Origin: Pachyseris speciosa
Taxonomy: Eukaryota > Cnidaria > Anthozoa > Scleractinia > Pachyseridae
Direction: 5' to 3'
DNA length: 64,000 nucleotides
NCBI GenBank assembly: GCA_016490735.1
Contig: JAEMWC010000124.1
Location: 84,501 to 148,500, forward strand
Positions 52,101 to 54,141 of the stretch are shown piece after piece. Numbering within the stretch: position 1 is the stretch's first letter; every line of letters begins with the position of its first letter. The notes under the pieces are model-generated. The model ran no database searches. It was not told the origin of the DNA and saw nothing but the letters and a program-made list of their open reading frames with translations. The translations under genes and the position numbers were made by a program.

Positions 52101-53215
52101 AAGGCCAAATGTGAATTTAAAATTTGCTAACAGAGGAAAAAAATTAGCAGTTGAATATTTCCTTGTAAACCTTGAAGAAAAATGCGCGAATGAACAACCA
52201 CGTTGTTTAAAAGTTTATTTGCAATTTACTTGAAGGCGCTCTTACAGATTTTTTTTCTAGTTTGGCCTACAGGCTATGGGACTTGAGTAGTTTACACTCT
52301 TCAAGTTTCATTATGAAAAGTCTGACCGGATTTCGAGATAACTGACCTTTTTCAAAATTAGCGGCCATGCGTTACCGTCGCTATGGTAACAGATTTTGCT
52401 TGGAAACCAACGAGAAAATAAATTTGTCGAAGTCGGAAGCAGAAGCGGAAGAACCAACCAATCACAATGCTTGTTCTCACGCTCTCGGATTACAGTTTGA
52501 TACCAAAATAGTGCTTCCGACTCCAACAATCTAGTTTTCACTTGATCATAAGCGACGGAGTCATAACGGAATAAGTATTTTGCTTCCGACTCCGTCGCTT
52601 TGATTTTCGCTAGATTATAACCCTCCACCTTCTGATTACGATTCCGACGCTAATGAAAACCAGCCTTAAATCGACGCTTGTCTTCTATAGGAAATTTAAG
52701 CCAACGCAGTAGCGATGCCTATTGCATCCTATGTAGGCCCAATTTTCATAGCCTCAAATCGTTTTGCAAAATTGCACATGCATGTGCCTCCTACACTGAC
52801 GTACTTGTTTTTCCTCTTCTCTAAGCACTGATAATACGCTTTTTGCTTTTTTTTATTTGCCACAACAAATATTAACATTCAAATAGTATTATTTACAACA
52901 AATATGTTTTTTTTTTTTTTGCATTTAGATCATACCAATCGAGTCATTTGAGACCCAAAGTGCTGATGGACGTTTTGTGCCAATATTCCCCAGTGGACAT
53001 AACATTCAACTAACTTTCAGTAATCGTGCAGAATATGTTGAGCAGGCACTTCACTATCGCTTACATGAAATTGATCGCCAGATAGCTGCAATCCGTGAGG
53101 GTATGGGCTGGATAATCCCAGTTCCTCTTCTGTCACTTTTCACTGCGCAGAAACTGGAGCAGTTGGTTTGTGGCTCAGAGGAAGTTAGCATTGACATGCT
53201 CAAGAAAGTTGCGAG
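8481..53215 (+). CDS. HERC1: HERC1-like giant HECT E3 ubiquitin ligase, C-terminal half, 34 exons, partial at both ends
   Basis: This gene encodes a very large cytosolic E3 ubiquitin ligase of the HERC family, which in vertebrates acts in ubiquitin transfer and membrane traffic. Thirty-four GT-AG exons were chained by hand. Their phases agree at all junctions except exon 31, which is one base short. The order UBA, Cys/His-rich module, WD40 propeller, RCC1-like propeller, HECT N-lobe is diagnostic of HERC1; HERC2 and the small HERCs lack this arrangement. The exons sum to about 7.45 kb, or 2,480 codons, against about 4,860 residues for human HERC1. The N-terminal half (first RCC1-like domain, SPRY) should lie upstream of this window. 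The HECT C-lobe with the catalytic cysteine should lie downstream, or has been lost. Introns hold a LINE, a Harbinger element and many MITEs, so the gene is expanded by transposons. The identification is firm; exon 31 and the 3' end are the weak points. Confidence 0.95.
9612..9835 (-). mobile_element. tRNA-Thr-like SINE, family C, copy 1
   Basis: The core at 9738-9809 (minus) folds as a full tRNA cloverleaf: a 7-bp acceptor stem, D arm with TAGCTCAGTTGG, a loop with anticodon GGT (Thr) and T arm with GGTTCAAACC. It is flanked by a tail (CATCGCAGTTGTGAACG, AACTGCGGAAATCAAATC) that recurs at 51700-51775 and around 57998-58279. That context points to a SINE and not to a working tRNA gene. Confidence 0.7.
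9974..10182 (+). CDS. HERC1: HERC1 exon 2 of window
   Basis: This 209-bp exon has a TTGCAG acceptor and a CAG|GTTAGC donor and enters phase 0. It encodes a small beta-rich segment with [16 protein letters not shown] and KIQWDDGDH, like a small SH3/MIB-type barrel that precedes the UBA region. It ends two bases into a codon that exon 3 completes. Confidence 0.85.
10572..11353 (+). CDS. HERC1: HERC1 exon 3 of window, large linker exon
   Basis: This 782-bp exon follows a TACTGTAG acceptor. It is mostly polar and charged and probably disordered, rich in Ser, Asp, Glu and Lys (for example [18 protein letters not shown]). It starts with a hydrophobic stretch, [15 protein letters not shown], and ends with a helical, leucine-rich part. 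It ends one base into a codon. Low-complexity linkers between HERC1 domains usually diverge quickly. Confidence 0.85.
11632..12170 (+). CDS. HERC1: HERC1 exon 4, linker plus UBA domain
   Basis: This 539-bp exon runs from a CATAAG acceptor to a GGG|GTTAGT donor. A Ser/Pro-rich linker is followed by a UBA domain with [17 protein letters not shown] and, further on, [11 protein letters not shown]. The MGF loop and the C-terminal helix ending in WLLEHP are the usual UBA signature, which implies ubiquitin binding. The UBA occupies roughly 12010-12165. Confidence 0.92.
12503..12593 (+). CDS. HERC1: HERC1 exon 5, acidic linker after UBA
   Basis: This 91-bp phase-0 exon has a TTTCAG acceptor and an ACTG|GTAATT donor. 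It encodes an acidic tail ([14 protein letters not shown]) directly after the UBA. The following intron begins at once with a long pyrimidine-only tract. Confidence 0.85.
12612..12960 (+). repeat. Long pyrimidine-only (CCCTT/CCTCC) tract
   Basis: About 350 bp are almost entirely C and T, in variants of CCCTTCCCCT, directly after the exon 5 donor. Long open frames on both strands across it are composition artefacts (Pro/Ser/Phe/Leu or Gly/Arg/Glu/Lys only). Such mirror-like tracts can form triplex DNA. Confidence 0.9.
13002..13240. mobile_element. MITE with GTAACAGGAT terminal inverted repeats
   Basis: The left end GTAACAGGATGATAATATC and inner CTAGGAACTGCCAAGACAG are matched in complement by CTGTCTTGACAGTTCCTAAG and ATAGTTATCCTGTTAC at the right. 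The element is 239 bp with no ORF and lies in HERC1 intron 5. Confidence 0.75.
13390..14180. mobile_element. Non-autonomous transposon with CAGGAGCCCATCAC inverted repeats
   Basis: The left end CAGGAGCCCATCAC and the right end GTGATGGGCTCCTG are exact complements. Longer flanking similarity (CACGGCATTTCTACAGA versus TCTGTGAAAACGCCATG) extends inward. It is about 790 bp with no credible ORF and lies in HERC1 intron 5. Confidence 0.7.
14553..14674 (+). CDS. HERC1: HERC1 exon 6, acidic linker
   Basis: This 122-bp exon has a TACCAG acceptor and a GAG|GTCAGT donor. It completes the split codon from exon 5 and encodes an acidic segment with [19 protein letters not shown], ending LLGLFFPE. Confidence 0.88.
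14675..15922. other. HERC1 intron 6, first part
   Basis: No exon, RNA or clear repeat recognised. It is AT-rich intron sequence. Confidence 0.5.
15923..16086. mobile_element. MITE with CAGGGCTGTGCTCTA inverted repeats
   Basis: The ends CAGGGCTGTGCTCTA and TTAGAGCACAGCCTTG are near-exact complements over a 164-bp GC-richer unit. The terminal CAGGG...CCTTG form resembles hAT-type ends. No clear target duplication was seen. Confidence 0.7.
16357..16634 (+). CDS. HERC1: HERC1 exon 7, Cys/His-rich zinc-binding-like module
   Basis: This 278-bp exon follows a TTCCAG acceptor. It encodes a compact Cys/His-rich segment: [19 protein letters not shown], then [12 protein letters not shown], a glycine-rich stretch [16 protein letters not shown] and a final PECHSRQ. 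Paired CxxC and H/C spacing suggests zinc binding. The same segment is present in vertebrate HERC1 between the UBA and WD40 regions, so it is a conserved family feature and not an insertion. Confidence 0.92.
16660..16765 (-). repeat. Small MITE, family A, copy 2
   Basis: The reverse complement contains TATAAATCTACTAGCG, TTCTATCACGAATG and TGATTGGCTACGCTACTC, matching the copies at 3672 and 35100. It fills most of the 176-bp intron between exons 7 and 8. Confidence 0.7.
16811..16881 (+). CDS. HERC1: HERC1 exon 8
   Basis: This 71-bp exon has a TTGCAG acceptor and a TCAG|GTATTT donor. It encodes [17 protein letters not shown]. The intron between exons 7 and 8 is only 176 bp and contains a small MITE. 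Confidence 0.85.
17151..17768 (+). CDS. HERC1: HERC1 exon 9, helical repeat linker
   Basis: This 618-bp exon follows a TTTAG acceptor. The first part ends in [12 protein letters not shown]. The second part is a long alpha-helical array: [20 protein letters not shown], then [18 protein letters not shown] and [20 protein letters not shown]. This helical linker before the propeller is a conserved part of HERC1. The donor is ACTG|GTTAGT. Confidence 0.93.
17878..18009 (+). CDS. HERC1: HERC1 exon 10
   Basis: This 132-bp exon lies between TTGCCAG and GGAG|GTATGT. It encodes [15 protein letters not shown] and [19 protein letters not shown], continuing the helical linker. The frame stays open into the next intron, but the phase and exon 11 show that the donor at 18010 is used. 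Confidence 0.9.
18621..18812 (+). CDS. HERC1: HERC1 exon 11
   Basis: This 192-bp exon follows a TTTCCAG acceptor. It encodes [19 protein letters not shown] and [18 protein letters not shown], the last helical segments before the WD40 propeller. The donor is CAAG|GTATTC. Confidence 0.92.
18813..19628. other. HERC1 intron 11, first part
   Basis: Nothing recognisable. A short T/G-rich stretch (about 19030-19120) repeats GGCGTTAG-like words a few times. Confidence 0.4.
19629..19812. mobile_element. Long-stem hairpin MITE
   Basis: The left arm starts ATACACCTTATTCC and contains GTTAATTAGCCCTCTTTGCC. The right arm is the near-complete complement, with GGCAAAGAGGGCTAATTAAC and GGAATAAGGTGTAT. The arms are about 75 bp with a short loop, so transcribed RNA would form a long hairpin. 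Confidence 0.8.
19926..19975 (+). CDS. HERC1: HERC1 exon 12, start of WD40 propeller
   Basis: This 50-bp micro-exon lies between CATAG and ACAG|GTTTGC. It encodes [15 protein letters not shown], the opening 'AH' strand of the first WD40 blade. The phase is consistent with its neighbours. Confidence 0.85.
20221..20267 (+). CDS. HERC1: HERC1 exon 13, WD40 blade
   Basis: This 47-bp exon has a TTTTACAG acceptor and an ACAAG|GTAGAT donor. It encodes [16 protein letters not shown] with the junction codon, a WD40 strand pair. The frame upstream of the acceptor is also open by chance. Confidence 0.87.
21102..21255 (+). CDS. HERC1: HERC1 exon 14, WD40 blade
   Basis: This 154-bp exon encodes [20 protein letters not shown], where the VHVWN is the WD-type strand, followed by a linker [14 protein letters not shown]. 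It ends at a TTTAAT|GTAAGA donor in phase 0. Confidence 0.88.
21711..21771 (+). CDS. HERC1: HERC1 exon 15, WD40 blade
   Basis: This 61-bp exon lies between CATCAG and ACAG|GTTTGT. It encodes [20 protein letters not shown], a canonical WD40 blade end (NIWTV). Confidence 0.9.
22439..23233. mobile_element. Inverted-repeat transposon with internally duplicated arm
   Basis: The ends TTCCAGCATTTT and AAAATGCTGGAATC are complementary, and GGATCATTACTACCAATC pairs with GATTGGTAGCAATGATCC further in. A unit of about 200 bp (ATAAAGAATGGGGGTCACCG, GTTCACCAATGATTGG) occurs twice on the plus strand (22737-22933 and 22947-23154) and once reversed (22505-22660). One arm was therefore duplicated inside the element. 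Confidence 0.7.
23528..23728 (+). CDS. HERC1: HERC1 exon 16, WD40 blade
   Basis: This 201-bp exon follows a TTTTCAG acceptor. It encodes [15 protein letters not shown] and [17 protein letters not shown]; the 'LLVGR.DGSL' segment matches the HERC1 propeller closely. The donor is GGAG|GTAAGT. Confidence 0.94.
24262..24386 (+). CDS. HERC1: HERC1 exon 17, WD40 blade
   Basis: This 125-bp exon encodes [19 protein letters not shown] and a closing VEAHK, one WD40 blade plus the start of the next. The donor is AAA|GTGAGT. Confidence 0.92.
24892..24966 (+). CDS. HERC1: HERC1 exon 18, WD40 blade
   Basis: This 75-bp phase-0 exon lies between TGTCAG and AAG|GTGAAG. It encodes [20 protein letters not shown] and ends NECVK, continuing directly into IWYE of exon 19 to complete a VKIW blade end. 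Confidence 0.92.
25458..25582 (+). CDS. HERC1: HERC1 exon 19, WD40 blade
   Basis: This 125-bp exon follows TTTTGCAG and ends at GT|GTAAGT. It encodes [15 protein letters not shown] and a blade with [20 protein letters not shown]. The acceptor is preceded by a run of ATTT repeats. Confidence 0.92.
25685..25730 (-). repeat. tRNA-like A-box remnant
   Basis: The minus strand reads TTAGCTCAGTTGGTAGAACG, a tRNA D-arm/A-box sequence, without a recognisable T arm. It is probably a SINE fragment. Confidence 0.4.
26026..26431 (+). CDS. HERC1: HERC1 exon 20, WD40 blades with charged insert
   Basis: This 406-bp exon encodes a blade end GDISVWQIP, a long charged insertion ([11 protein letters not shown]) and another blade: [19 protein letters not shown] then [12 protein letters not shown]. 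The 'GH...D...NIWS' pattern is a textbook WD40 repeat. The donor is CAG|GTATTT. Confidence 0.95.
26662..29099. mobile_element. Long-inverted-repeat (foldback) transposon, family D, copy 1
   Basis: Both ends carry long inverted arms. TCTAGAGAAG near 26685 pairs with CTTCTCTAGA near 29075, ATCGGATGACCATCGCGGCC pairs with its near-complement at about 28990-29015, and the arms continue through ACTCAAAGTCAAACTATCAAG (27287-27307) and its complement (about 28723-28743). The centre (27790-28220) holds CCGTCATATCTGTGTTG and ATGGCTGGTTCAATTGTCAT, shared with copy 2 at 54142-56507. No transposase is visible, so it is non-autonomous. It lies in HERC1 intron 20. Confidence 0.75.
26925..27116. mobile_element. 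MITE nested in the left arm of the foldback element
   Basis: CGTTCGCGGCGGTTAGCC at the left pairs with GGCTAACCGCCGGCGAACG at the right, across about 190 bp. The sequence interrupts the left arm of the family D element but is missing from its right arm and from copy 2, so it inserted later. Confidence 0.65.
29468..29590. mobile_element. Hairpin MITE
   Basis: CTGGTGAATTGTGGGTAGAT and GGCAAACGG on the left are mirrored by CCGTTTGCC and ATCTATCCACAATTCACCAG on the right. The arms are about 44 bp around a 35-bp loop. It lies in HERC1 intron 20. Confidence 0.85.
29818..29916 (+). CDS. HERC1: HERC1 exon 21, final propeller strand
   Basis: This 99-bp exon follows GCTGTAG. It encodes [20 protein letters not shown] and [11 protein letters not shown] donor at 29917 (GTATGG) keeps phase 0 with exon 22; a GTGTAT donor two bases earlier would break it. 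The 3.4-kb intron upstream holds a long-inverted-repeat element and a MITE. Confidence 0.85.
29917..30526. other. HERC1 intron 21
   Basis: No exon or repeat recognised. Confidence 0.5.
30527..30700 (+). CDS. HERC1: HERC1 exon 22
   Basis: This 174-bp phase-0 exon lies between CAACAG and AAG|GTATGT. It encodes [17 protein letters not shown] and a helical region [19 protein letters not shown] with QYTYEK, the conserved linker between the WD40 and RCC1-like propellers. Confidence 0.93.
31145..31446 (-). mobile_element. tRNA-derived SINE, family E
   Basis: On the minus strand the head at 31370-31446 is tRNA-like, with A box GGCACAGTGGTGAGAGC and B box GGGTTCGATTCCCGG. A unique body (CTCCGAGAGGTTTTTCTCC, CGGTTTTCCCCTCTCCCC) follows, and the tail ends in an (ATT)n microsatellite at 31148-31181. 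Head, body and simple-repeat tail give the classic SINE structure. It lies in HERC1 intron 22. Confidence 0.85.
31548..31838 (+). CDS. HERC1: HERC1 exon 23
   Basis: This 291-bp phase-0 exon lies between TTGCAG and AAG|GTAAGT. It encodes [39 protein letters not shown] and [11 protein letters not shown]. All are recognisable in HERC1 just before the second RCC1-like domain. Confidence 0.95.
32272..32602 (+). CDS. HERC1: HERC1 exon 24, start of second RCC1-like domain
   Basis: This 331-bp exon follows CATCAG. It encodes [34 protein letters not shown] and [16 protein letters not shown], the first RCC1 repeats. The 'W.G....GQL' and 'G.GSYGRLG.GN' motifs are diagnostic. The donor is CAAG|GTAACT. 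Confidence 0.97.
33188..33369 (+). CDS. HERC1: HERC1 exon 25, RCC1 repeat
   Basis: This 182-bp exon encodes [20 protein letters not shown] followed by [19 protein letters not shown], one complete RCC1 blade. The acceptor is TTTGCAG and the donor is TTT|GTGAGT. Confidence 0.96.
33411..33427 (+). repeat. Poly-C run
   Basis: A run of about 17 consecutive C lies in HERC1 intron 25. Its length is likely unreliable in any assembly. Confidence 0.9.
33524..33679 (+). CDS. HERC1: HERC1 exon 26, RCC1 repeat
   Basis: This 156-bp phase-0 exon lies between ATGCAG and CAG|GTATTG. It encodes [20 protein letters not shown] and [19 protein letters not shown], one RCC1 blade. Confidence 0.96.
33680..34783. 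other. HERC1 intron 26
   Basis: No exon was found. A GC-richer stretch (33900-34330) has CCGTTTGCCGTTTGCCGTTCC repeats and CG-rich ends (TTCGCGGG) and may be an old transposon, but I cannot define its borders. Confidence 0.4.
34784..35009 (+). CDS. HERC1: HERC1 exon 27, RCC1 repeat
   Basis: This 226-bp exon lies between TTTTCAG and ACAAG|GTGAAA. It encodes [37 protein letters not shown] and [20 protein letters not shown], one and a half RCC1 blades. The 5.66-kb intron that follows contains an antisense LINE. Confidence 0.96.
35100..35180 (+). repeat. Small MITE, family A, copy 3
   Basis: TATAAATCTGTTGGCGTTC followed by TCACGAATGCCGTTC and CATTGGCTACGCTACTCGC matches copies at 3672 and 16660. 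It begins 91 bp after HERC1 exon 27. Confidence 0.65.
36034..36044 (+). repeat. Target-site duplication of LINE, 3' side
   Basis: AGTTGATTACT directly precedes the T-run that is the LINE poly(A). The identical 11-mer is at 40605-40615. Confidence 0.9.
36193..39930 (-). CDS. LINE ORF2: endonuclease and reverse transcriptase
   Basis: This 1245-residue intact ORF makes the LINE replicase. Residues 1-240 form an AP-type endonuclease ([27 protein letters not shown] near 144, DHAAISL near 237). Residues about 460-760 are the reverse transcriptase: [35 protein letters not shown] near 602, [15 protein letters not shown] and the catalytic YADDTTAV near 703. Residues near 1127 form a C-terminal zinc knuckle, [18 protein letters not shown]. 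The EN-RT-CCHC order and length match L1/Tx1-clade elements. The start at 39930 places [16 protein letters not shown] directly at the endonuclease fold. All catalytic boxes look intact, so it could be active in trans or cis, but expression is unknown. Confidence 0.93.
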   Translation of the reverse strand: MSNVKLKLISLNVRGISNFKKRRTIFTWVRKQKADLIFLQETHSKTELETQWKNEWGGKILFSHGSPNSCGTAILITNNTNCTLLSTISDPLGRFIILKIQVDDKVYVLGNIYGPNKDKDIVQFLRKLHVLFQTENLDSEENIILGGDFNCPLNPVLDKHGGIMTSRKTVVDSIESLQSELDLVDIWRVKNPHTKSYTWSQKSPIVLCRLDFWLISNSLSDFVNSTEILPAIRTDHAAISLAVGEIGEVKGPGLWKMNVTLLDDEEYLDYLRINIPKWKLEGENELSDKRCVWDWIKFNIRSHAMGYSKEKAKVRNRREHQMQQEYDQATRLFEDNPNELNRSRLEEIKEKLELFYEEKVNGIIVRARARWHEQGEKSTKYFLNLEKRNHNKKHIRKLVSNGSVITDPYQLLSEQKCFYQNLYKASNLTETLDSIRAFLNGLNIPQISEQDKQYCEGRISSEECKSTLETFQNNKTPGNDGIPIEFYKTCWDLIKEPFLDCVNESFEKEEMSNSQRQAVITLIEKKGKDRSLIENWRPISLVNVDAKIISKVIATRLKNVLPSIIHCNQTGYVKNRYIGETVRSIFDIMEFTEIENIPGLLIFIDFKKAFDSLEWNFLMECLHAFHFGPNLIRWIKTFYKNIKSCVINNGLCSDYFDLSRGVRQGDPLSPYLFLLAVETLAIATRESAEIKGIVINQVETKLLQYADDTTAVLSDLESAHHLFRLLAKFEGLSGLIVNTSKTEGLWIGSLRDNEEEPLGIKWPKEPIKSLGVFFTYDKKLLYVKNFSENLSNVKIMINIWSSRGLSIYGKVTLIKTLLIPKIVYICSLLPTPYHIIKELNHLIYTFLWKGKDKVTRASAIGNYEEGGIKMIDLETLMKSLRLSWLKRIFSDTSGTWKNYLQHILKEFGGLFLFNCNYDINDLPAISQFYLELLKWWSEFREENADVKDWRLIIWNNKEIRIDSKPFFYKRYYDAGIWGISDLSFDLDNKNSYKQVVRNTKRSNLLEWISMRHSVPSELRSLNSVDLNATDIHHPSFKINNHDVFDITKKKSKDYYTLLIKTKARIPNHAIRLKKDFNLTEDELKQAFILPHSVTLEFYVKTFQFKVLNSILFTNSKLFKIGYRVDNLCSFCKKESETINHLLCDCPHSNSFWKDFERCYSAMINQQVQLTFKDILIGILTNECPLLNYLIILGKVYLWSCRRNEVLPNINNFKAKVSIKYETEKYICTRNRKLKKLMEKWKLYVS
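40209..40604 (-). pseudogene. LINE ORF1, C-terminal part only
   Basis: The minus-strand frame is open from the truncation point at 40604 to a stop at 40209. It ends with basic and polar sequence ([50 protein letters not shown]), as seen in ORF1-type nucleic-acid-binding proteins of related cnidarian LINEs. The N-terminus is lost by 5' truncation. The longest ATG-started part is 40209-40505. Confidence 0.65.
40605..40615 (+). repeat. Target-site duplication of LINE, 5' side
   Basis: AGTTGATTACT is identical to 36034-36044 and marks the truncated 5' end of the element. Confidence 0.9.
40674..41149 (+). CDS. HERC1: HERC1 exon 28, last RCC1 repeats and linker to HECT
   Basis: This 476-bp exon follows ACTCGCAG. 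It encodes [39 protein letters not shown] and [15 protein letters not shown], then a Pro-rich stretch, and ends [20 protein letters not shown]. It closes the propeller and enters the linker to the HECT domain. The donor is GAG|GTATGC. Confidence 0.96.
41485..41654 (+). CDS. HERC1: HERC1 exon 29, pre-HECT linker
   Basis: This 170-bp exon follows a TCTTTAG acceptor. It encodes [20 protein letters not shown] and [20 protein letters not shown], a stretch highly conserved in HERC1 just before the HECT domain. The donor is TCAG|GTATAT. A 7-kb Harbinger element lies in the next intron. Confidence 0.95.
42017..43540 (+). pseudogene. HARBI1-like DDE transposase relic
   Basis: The frame from 42017 starts [20 protein letters not shown] and contains [19 protein letters not shown] and EVLQIPETI, as in nuclease-type Harbinger transposases. 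A stop after about 90 codons (42281) is followed by the continuation in other frames: [31 protein letters not shown] and a first-Asp catalytic region near 42515-42560. A donor-like site follows at 42666. The second part near 43222-43480 holds YGDCAYPL, the region of the second catalytic Asp, and [12 protein letters not shown] near the third acidic residue. Several frameshifts inactivate it. Confidence 0.8.
43455..44438 (+). repeat. Internal duplication of Harbinger element, copy 1
   Basis: This 984-bp block starting GTGATCATTTCATTCAAG and ending TTGATTCAAATA is repeated almost exactly at 46251-47237. It includes the 3' end of the transposase and non-coding sequence. Confidence 0.92.
44439..46250. 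repeat. 1.8-kb spacer between the duplicated blocks, with family B ends
   Basis: The spacer begins with ATATATATTTAGCCAAGCC and a GGAGCTCC palindrome. Near its right end (46115-46155) it has a related ATATATATTTAGCCATGCC. It contains two successive similar stretches near 45840-46000 (AACCTAATCAAATTAAATC and AACCTAATTAAATTACAT, each followed by CTTGTC). No credible gene is present. Confidence 0.6.
46251..47237 (+). repeat. Internal duplication of Harbinger element, copy 2
   Basis: Nearly identical to 43455-44438, differing by a handful of single-base changes and indels in homopolymers. It continues into unique sequence leading to the Myb-like gene. Confidence 0.92.
47535..48290 (-). pseudogene. 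Myb/SANT-like accessory protein of Harbinger, frameshifted
   Basis: The minus-strand N-terminal part (48290 to about 47960) reads [38 protein letters not shown] and [15 protein letters not shown], a trihelix/Myb-like DNA-binding fold with spaced Trp residues. The C-terminal part is in another frame (47535 to about 47960) and forms a long Lys/Glu-rich coiled coil ending in Gln-rich [20 protein letters not shown] frameshift within a GAGAGA-rich stretch near 47960 separates them. In Harbinger elements this second protein helps bring the transposase to DNA and the nucleus. Confidence 0.75.
48891..49056 (+). CDS. HERC1: HERC1 exon 30, start of HECT N-lobe
   Basis: This 166-bp exon follows GTTTTAG and completes an Arg codon from exon 29. 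It encodes [39 protein letters not shown] and [10 protein letters not shown]. The '[13 protein letters not shown]' motif marks the start of the HECT N-lobe. The donor is CAG|GTAACA. Confidence 0.97.
49451..49526 (+). CDS. HERC1: HERC1 exon 31, HECT N-lobe, one base short
   Basis: This exon follows CTGTAG and encodes [13 protein letters not shown] before the frame is lost. At 49488-49490 it has three Cs where the second copy of the duplication (near 50326-50329) has four, so the exon is 76 bp instead of the 77 bp needed to join exon 32 in frame. It may be a sequencing or consensus error in a homopolymer, or a true allelic frameshift. Confidence 0.75.
49461..50298 (+). repeat. HERC1: Tandem duplication across HERC1 exons 31-32, copy 1
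   Basis: The block starts CTGGTGTGGTGAAGC inside exon 31 and ends TGGGCGTTGCCATT inside exon 32. It is followed immediately by the second copy. The two copies differ at about ten positions in 835 bp (for example CCC versus CCCC at 49488, CATCTTCC versus CGTCTTCC at 49813, and a small indel at 49573). Confidence 0.95.
50299..51130 (+). repeat. HERC1: Tandem duplication across HERC1 exons 31-32, copy 2
   Basis: The second copy begins CTGGTGTGG directly after the truncated exon 32 of copy 1. The fused exon at the junction reads GVAI followed by LVW and a TGA stop at 50308-50310. Copy 2 carries the intact four-C version of exon 31 but has no splice acceptor. Only its exon 32 runs on correctly. 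Confidence 0.95.
51049..51220 (+). CDS. HERC1: HERC1 exon 32, HECT N-lobe
   Basis: This 172-bp exon follows ATTAACAG and ends at GAG|GTATGA. It encodes [35 protein letters not shown] and VPEDIEE. The '[12 protein letters not shown]' segment is a hallmark of HERC1 HECT. Its first 82 bp are duplicated at 50217-50298. Only this copy continues into the complete exon. Confidence 0.94.
51599..51679 (+). CDS. HERC1: HERC1 exon 33, HECT N-lobe
   Basis: This 81-bp phase-0 exon lies between TTTCAG and GAG|GTAAAG. It encodes [19 protein letters not shown] then VDEHSFSE. Confidence 0.92.
51696..51775 (+). repeat. Partial tail of SINE family C
   Basis: ATGAAATAAATC, GTGAACTGCGGAAATGAAG and CTCGCAGTT match the tail of the tRNA-Thr-like SINE at 9612-9835 and the foldback at 57998. 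The tRNA-like head is absent. Confidence 0.6.
51795..52710. repeat. Two direct intronic repeats in HERC1 intron 33, the second interrupted
   Basis: A block at about 51795-52030 (GGTCTACAAGCTACGGGACTT, GCGTTACCTTCGCTATTG) recurs at about 52245-52420 (GGCCTACAGGCTATGGGACTT, GCGTTACCGTCGCTATGG). The end of the second copy resumes at about 52670 (ATCGACGCTTGTCTTCT) after a 250-bp insertion with ends CGAAGTCGGAAGCAG and ATTCCGACGC, probably a MITE. Confidence 0.6.
52929..53215 (+). CDS. HERC1: HERC1 exon 34, end of HECT N-lobe
   Basis: This 287-bp exon follows GCATTTAG. It encodes [59 protein letters not shown] and [20 protein letters not shown]. It ends two bases into a codon at a GCGAG|GTGAAC donor. 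Two or more further exons for the HECT C-lobe, with the catalytic Cys, are expected downstream, but I do not find them before 64000. Confidence 0.96.
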
Positions 53216-53599
53216 GTGAACCATTCTTTATTTGTTTTCCTGTCTATTCCGTGGGAGTTTTACTTCCTCTGGAATGGTTCTTATAAATTAAATTTCCAAC
53301 AAGACCGTCTGAGTACCTCACCAGGTGAAGGCCCAGAATTGGTATGTTCATCATGTTCTGCATCACGTGGGACGGCACATACACCAACACGAAGGAAAGC
53401 AAAACAACGAAATAACCAAAAATAAGTAGTAGGAGGGGAATTGCACGGCTTGAATTATTTAAAGGGGCTATACTACTGTTTTTGGGAGACGTTTGTACTG
53501 AGTGGAAACTCAAAATAACTCTCCAGTTTTGTTCAGAACGACTCTACTTATTCAGTCAAATAGACTTCTTGCCCGGATGGCCAGGATGGAAACGAGCCT
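53216..53599. other. Sequence after the last HERC1 exon
   Basis: No HECT C-lobe exon was found. The open frame continuing from exon 34 is intronic and soon stops. Sequence from about 53480 may be the decayed 5' side of the LINE relic. Confidence 0.5.
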
Positions 53600-54141
53600 C
53601 TGTTTCTGCTCTCCTTATCAAGAATACTGCGAAAAGAAGCTTCACATGGAACCAAACTTCTTCCATGGTCTGTTGTCGTCTGAATTACTGGCTGATTTCA
53701 AATACCTTACATTATCTAGAAAAATACTAAAAAAAGAAATCACATAAAAAATGAGAAAATTGAATGTCAATTCAGATGAATGTGCTCTGCTTTTGGAAAC
53801 TTTCCAAAACAGCGTATCTCCTGGGAATGATGGAATTCCCATTGAATTCTAAAGAACATTTTGGCCTTTAATTAGTGAACCATTCAATTCAAGGTGTAAA
53901 CAAATGTTTTGTAAAATGAGGAATGTCATGCTTTCAGAAACAAGCAGTCGTTGCACTTATTGAAAAGAAAGGAAAAGACCGCTCCTATCTGGAAAACTGG
54001 CGACCGATCTCTTTGGTAAATGCGGATGCAAAAATTATTTGCAAAGCTATAACCGCTAGGAACACAATGTGCTCCCGTTCGTTATCTATCACAGTCATAC
54101 TGGTGCTATATATATTGGTGAAACAGTTCGTTCAATTTTGT

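Noticed and set aside
53216..53425. ORF immediately after exon 34 as the C-terminus of HERC1
   Set aside because: It has no HECT C-lobe residues and starts beyond a proper donor.
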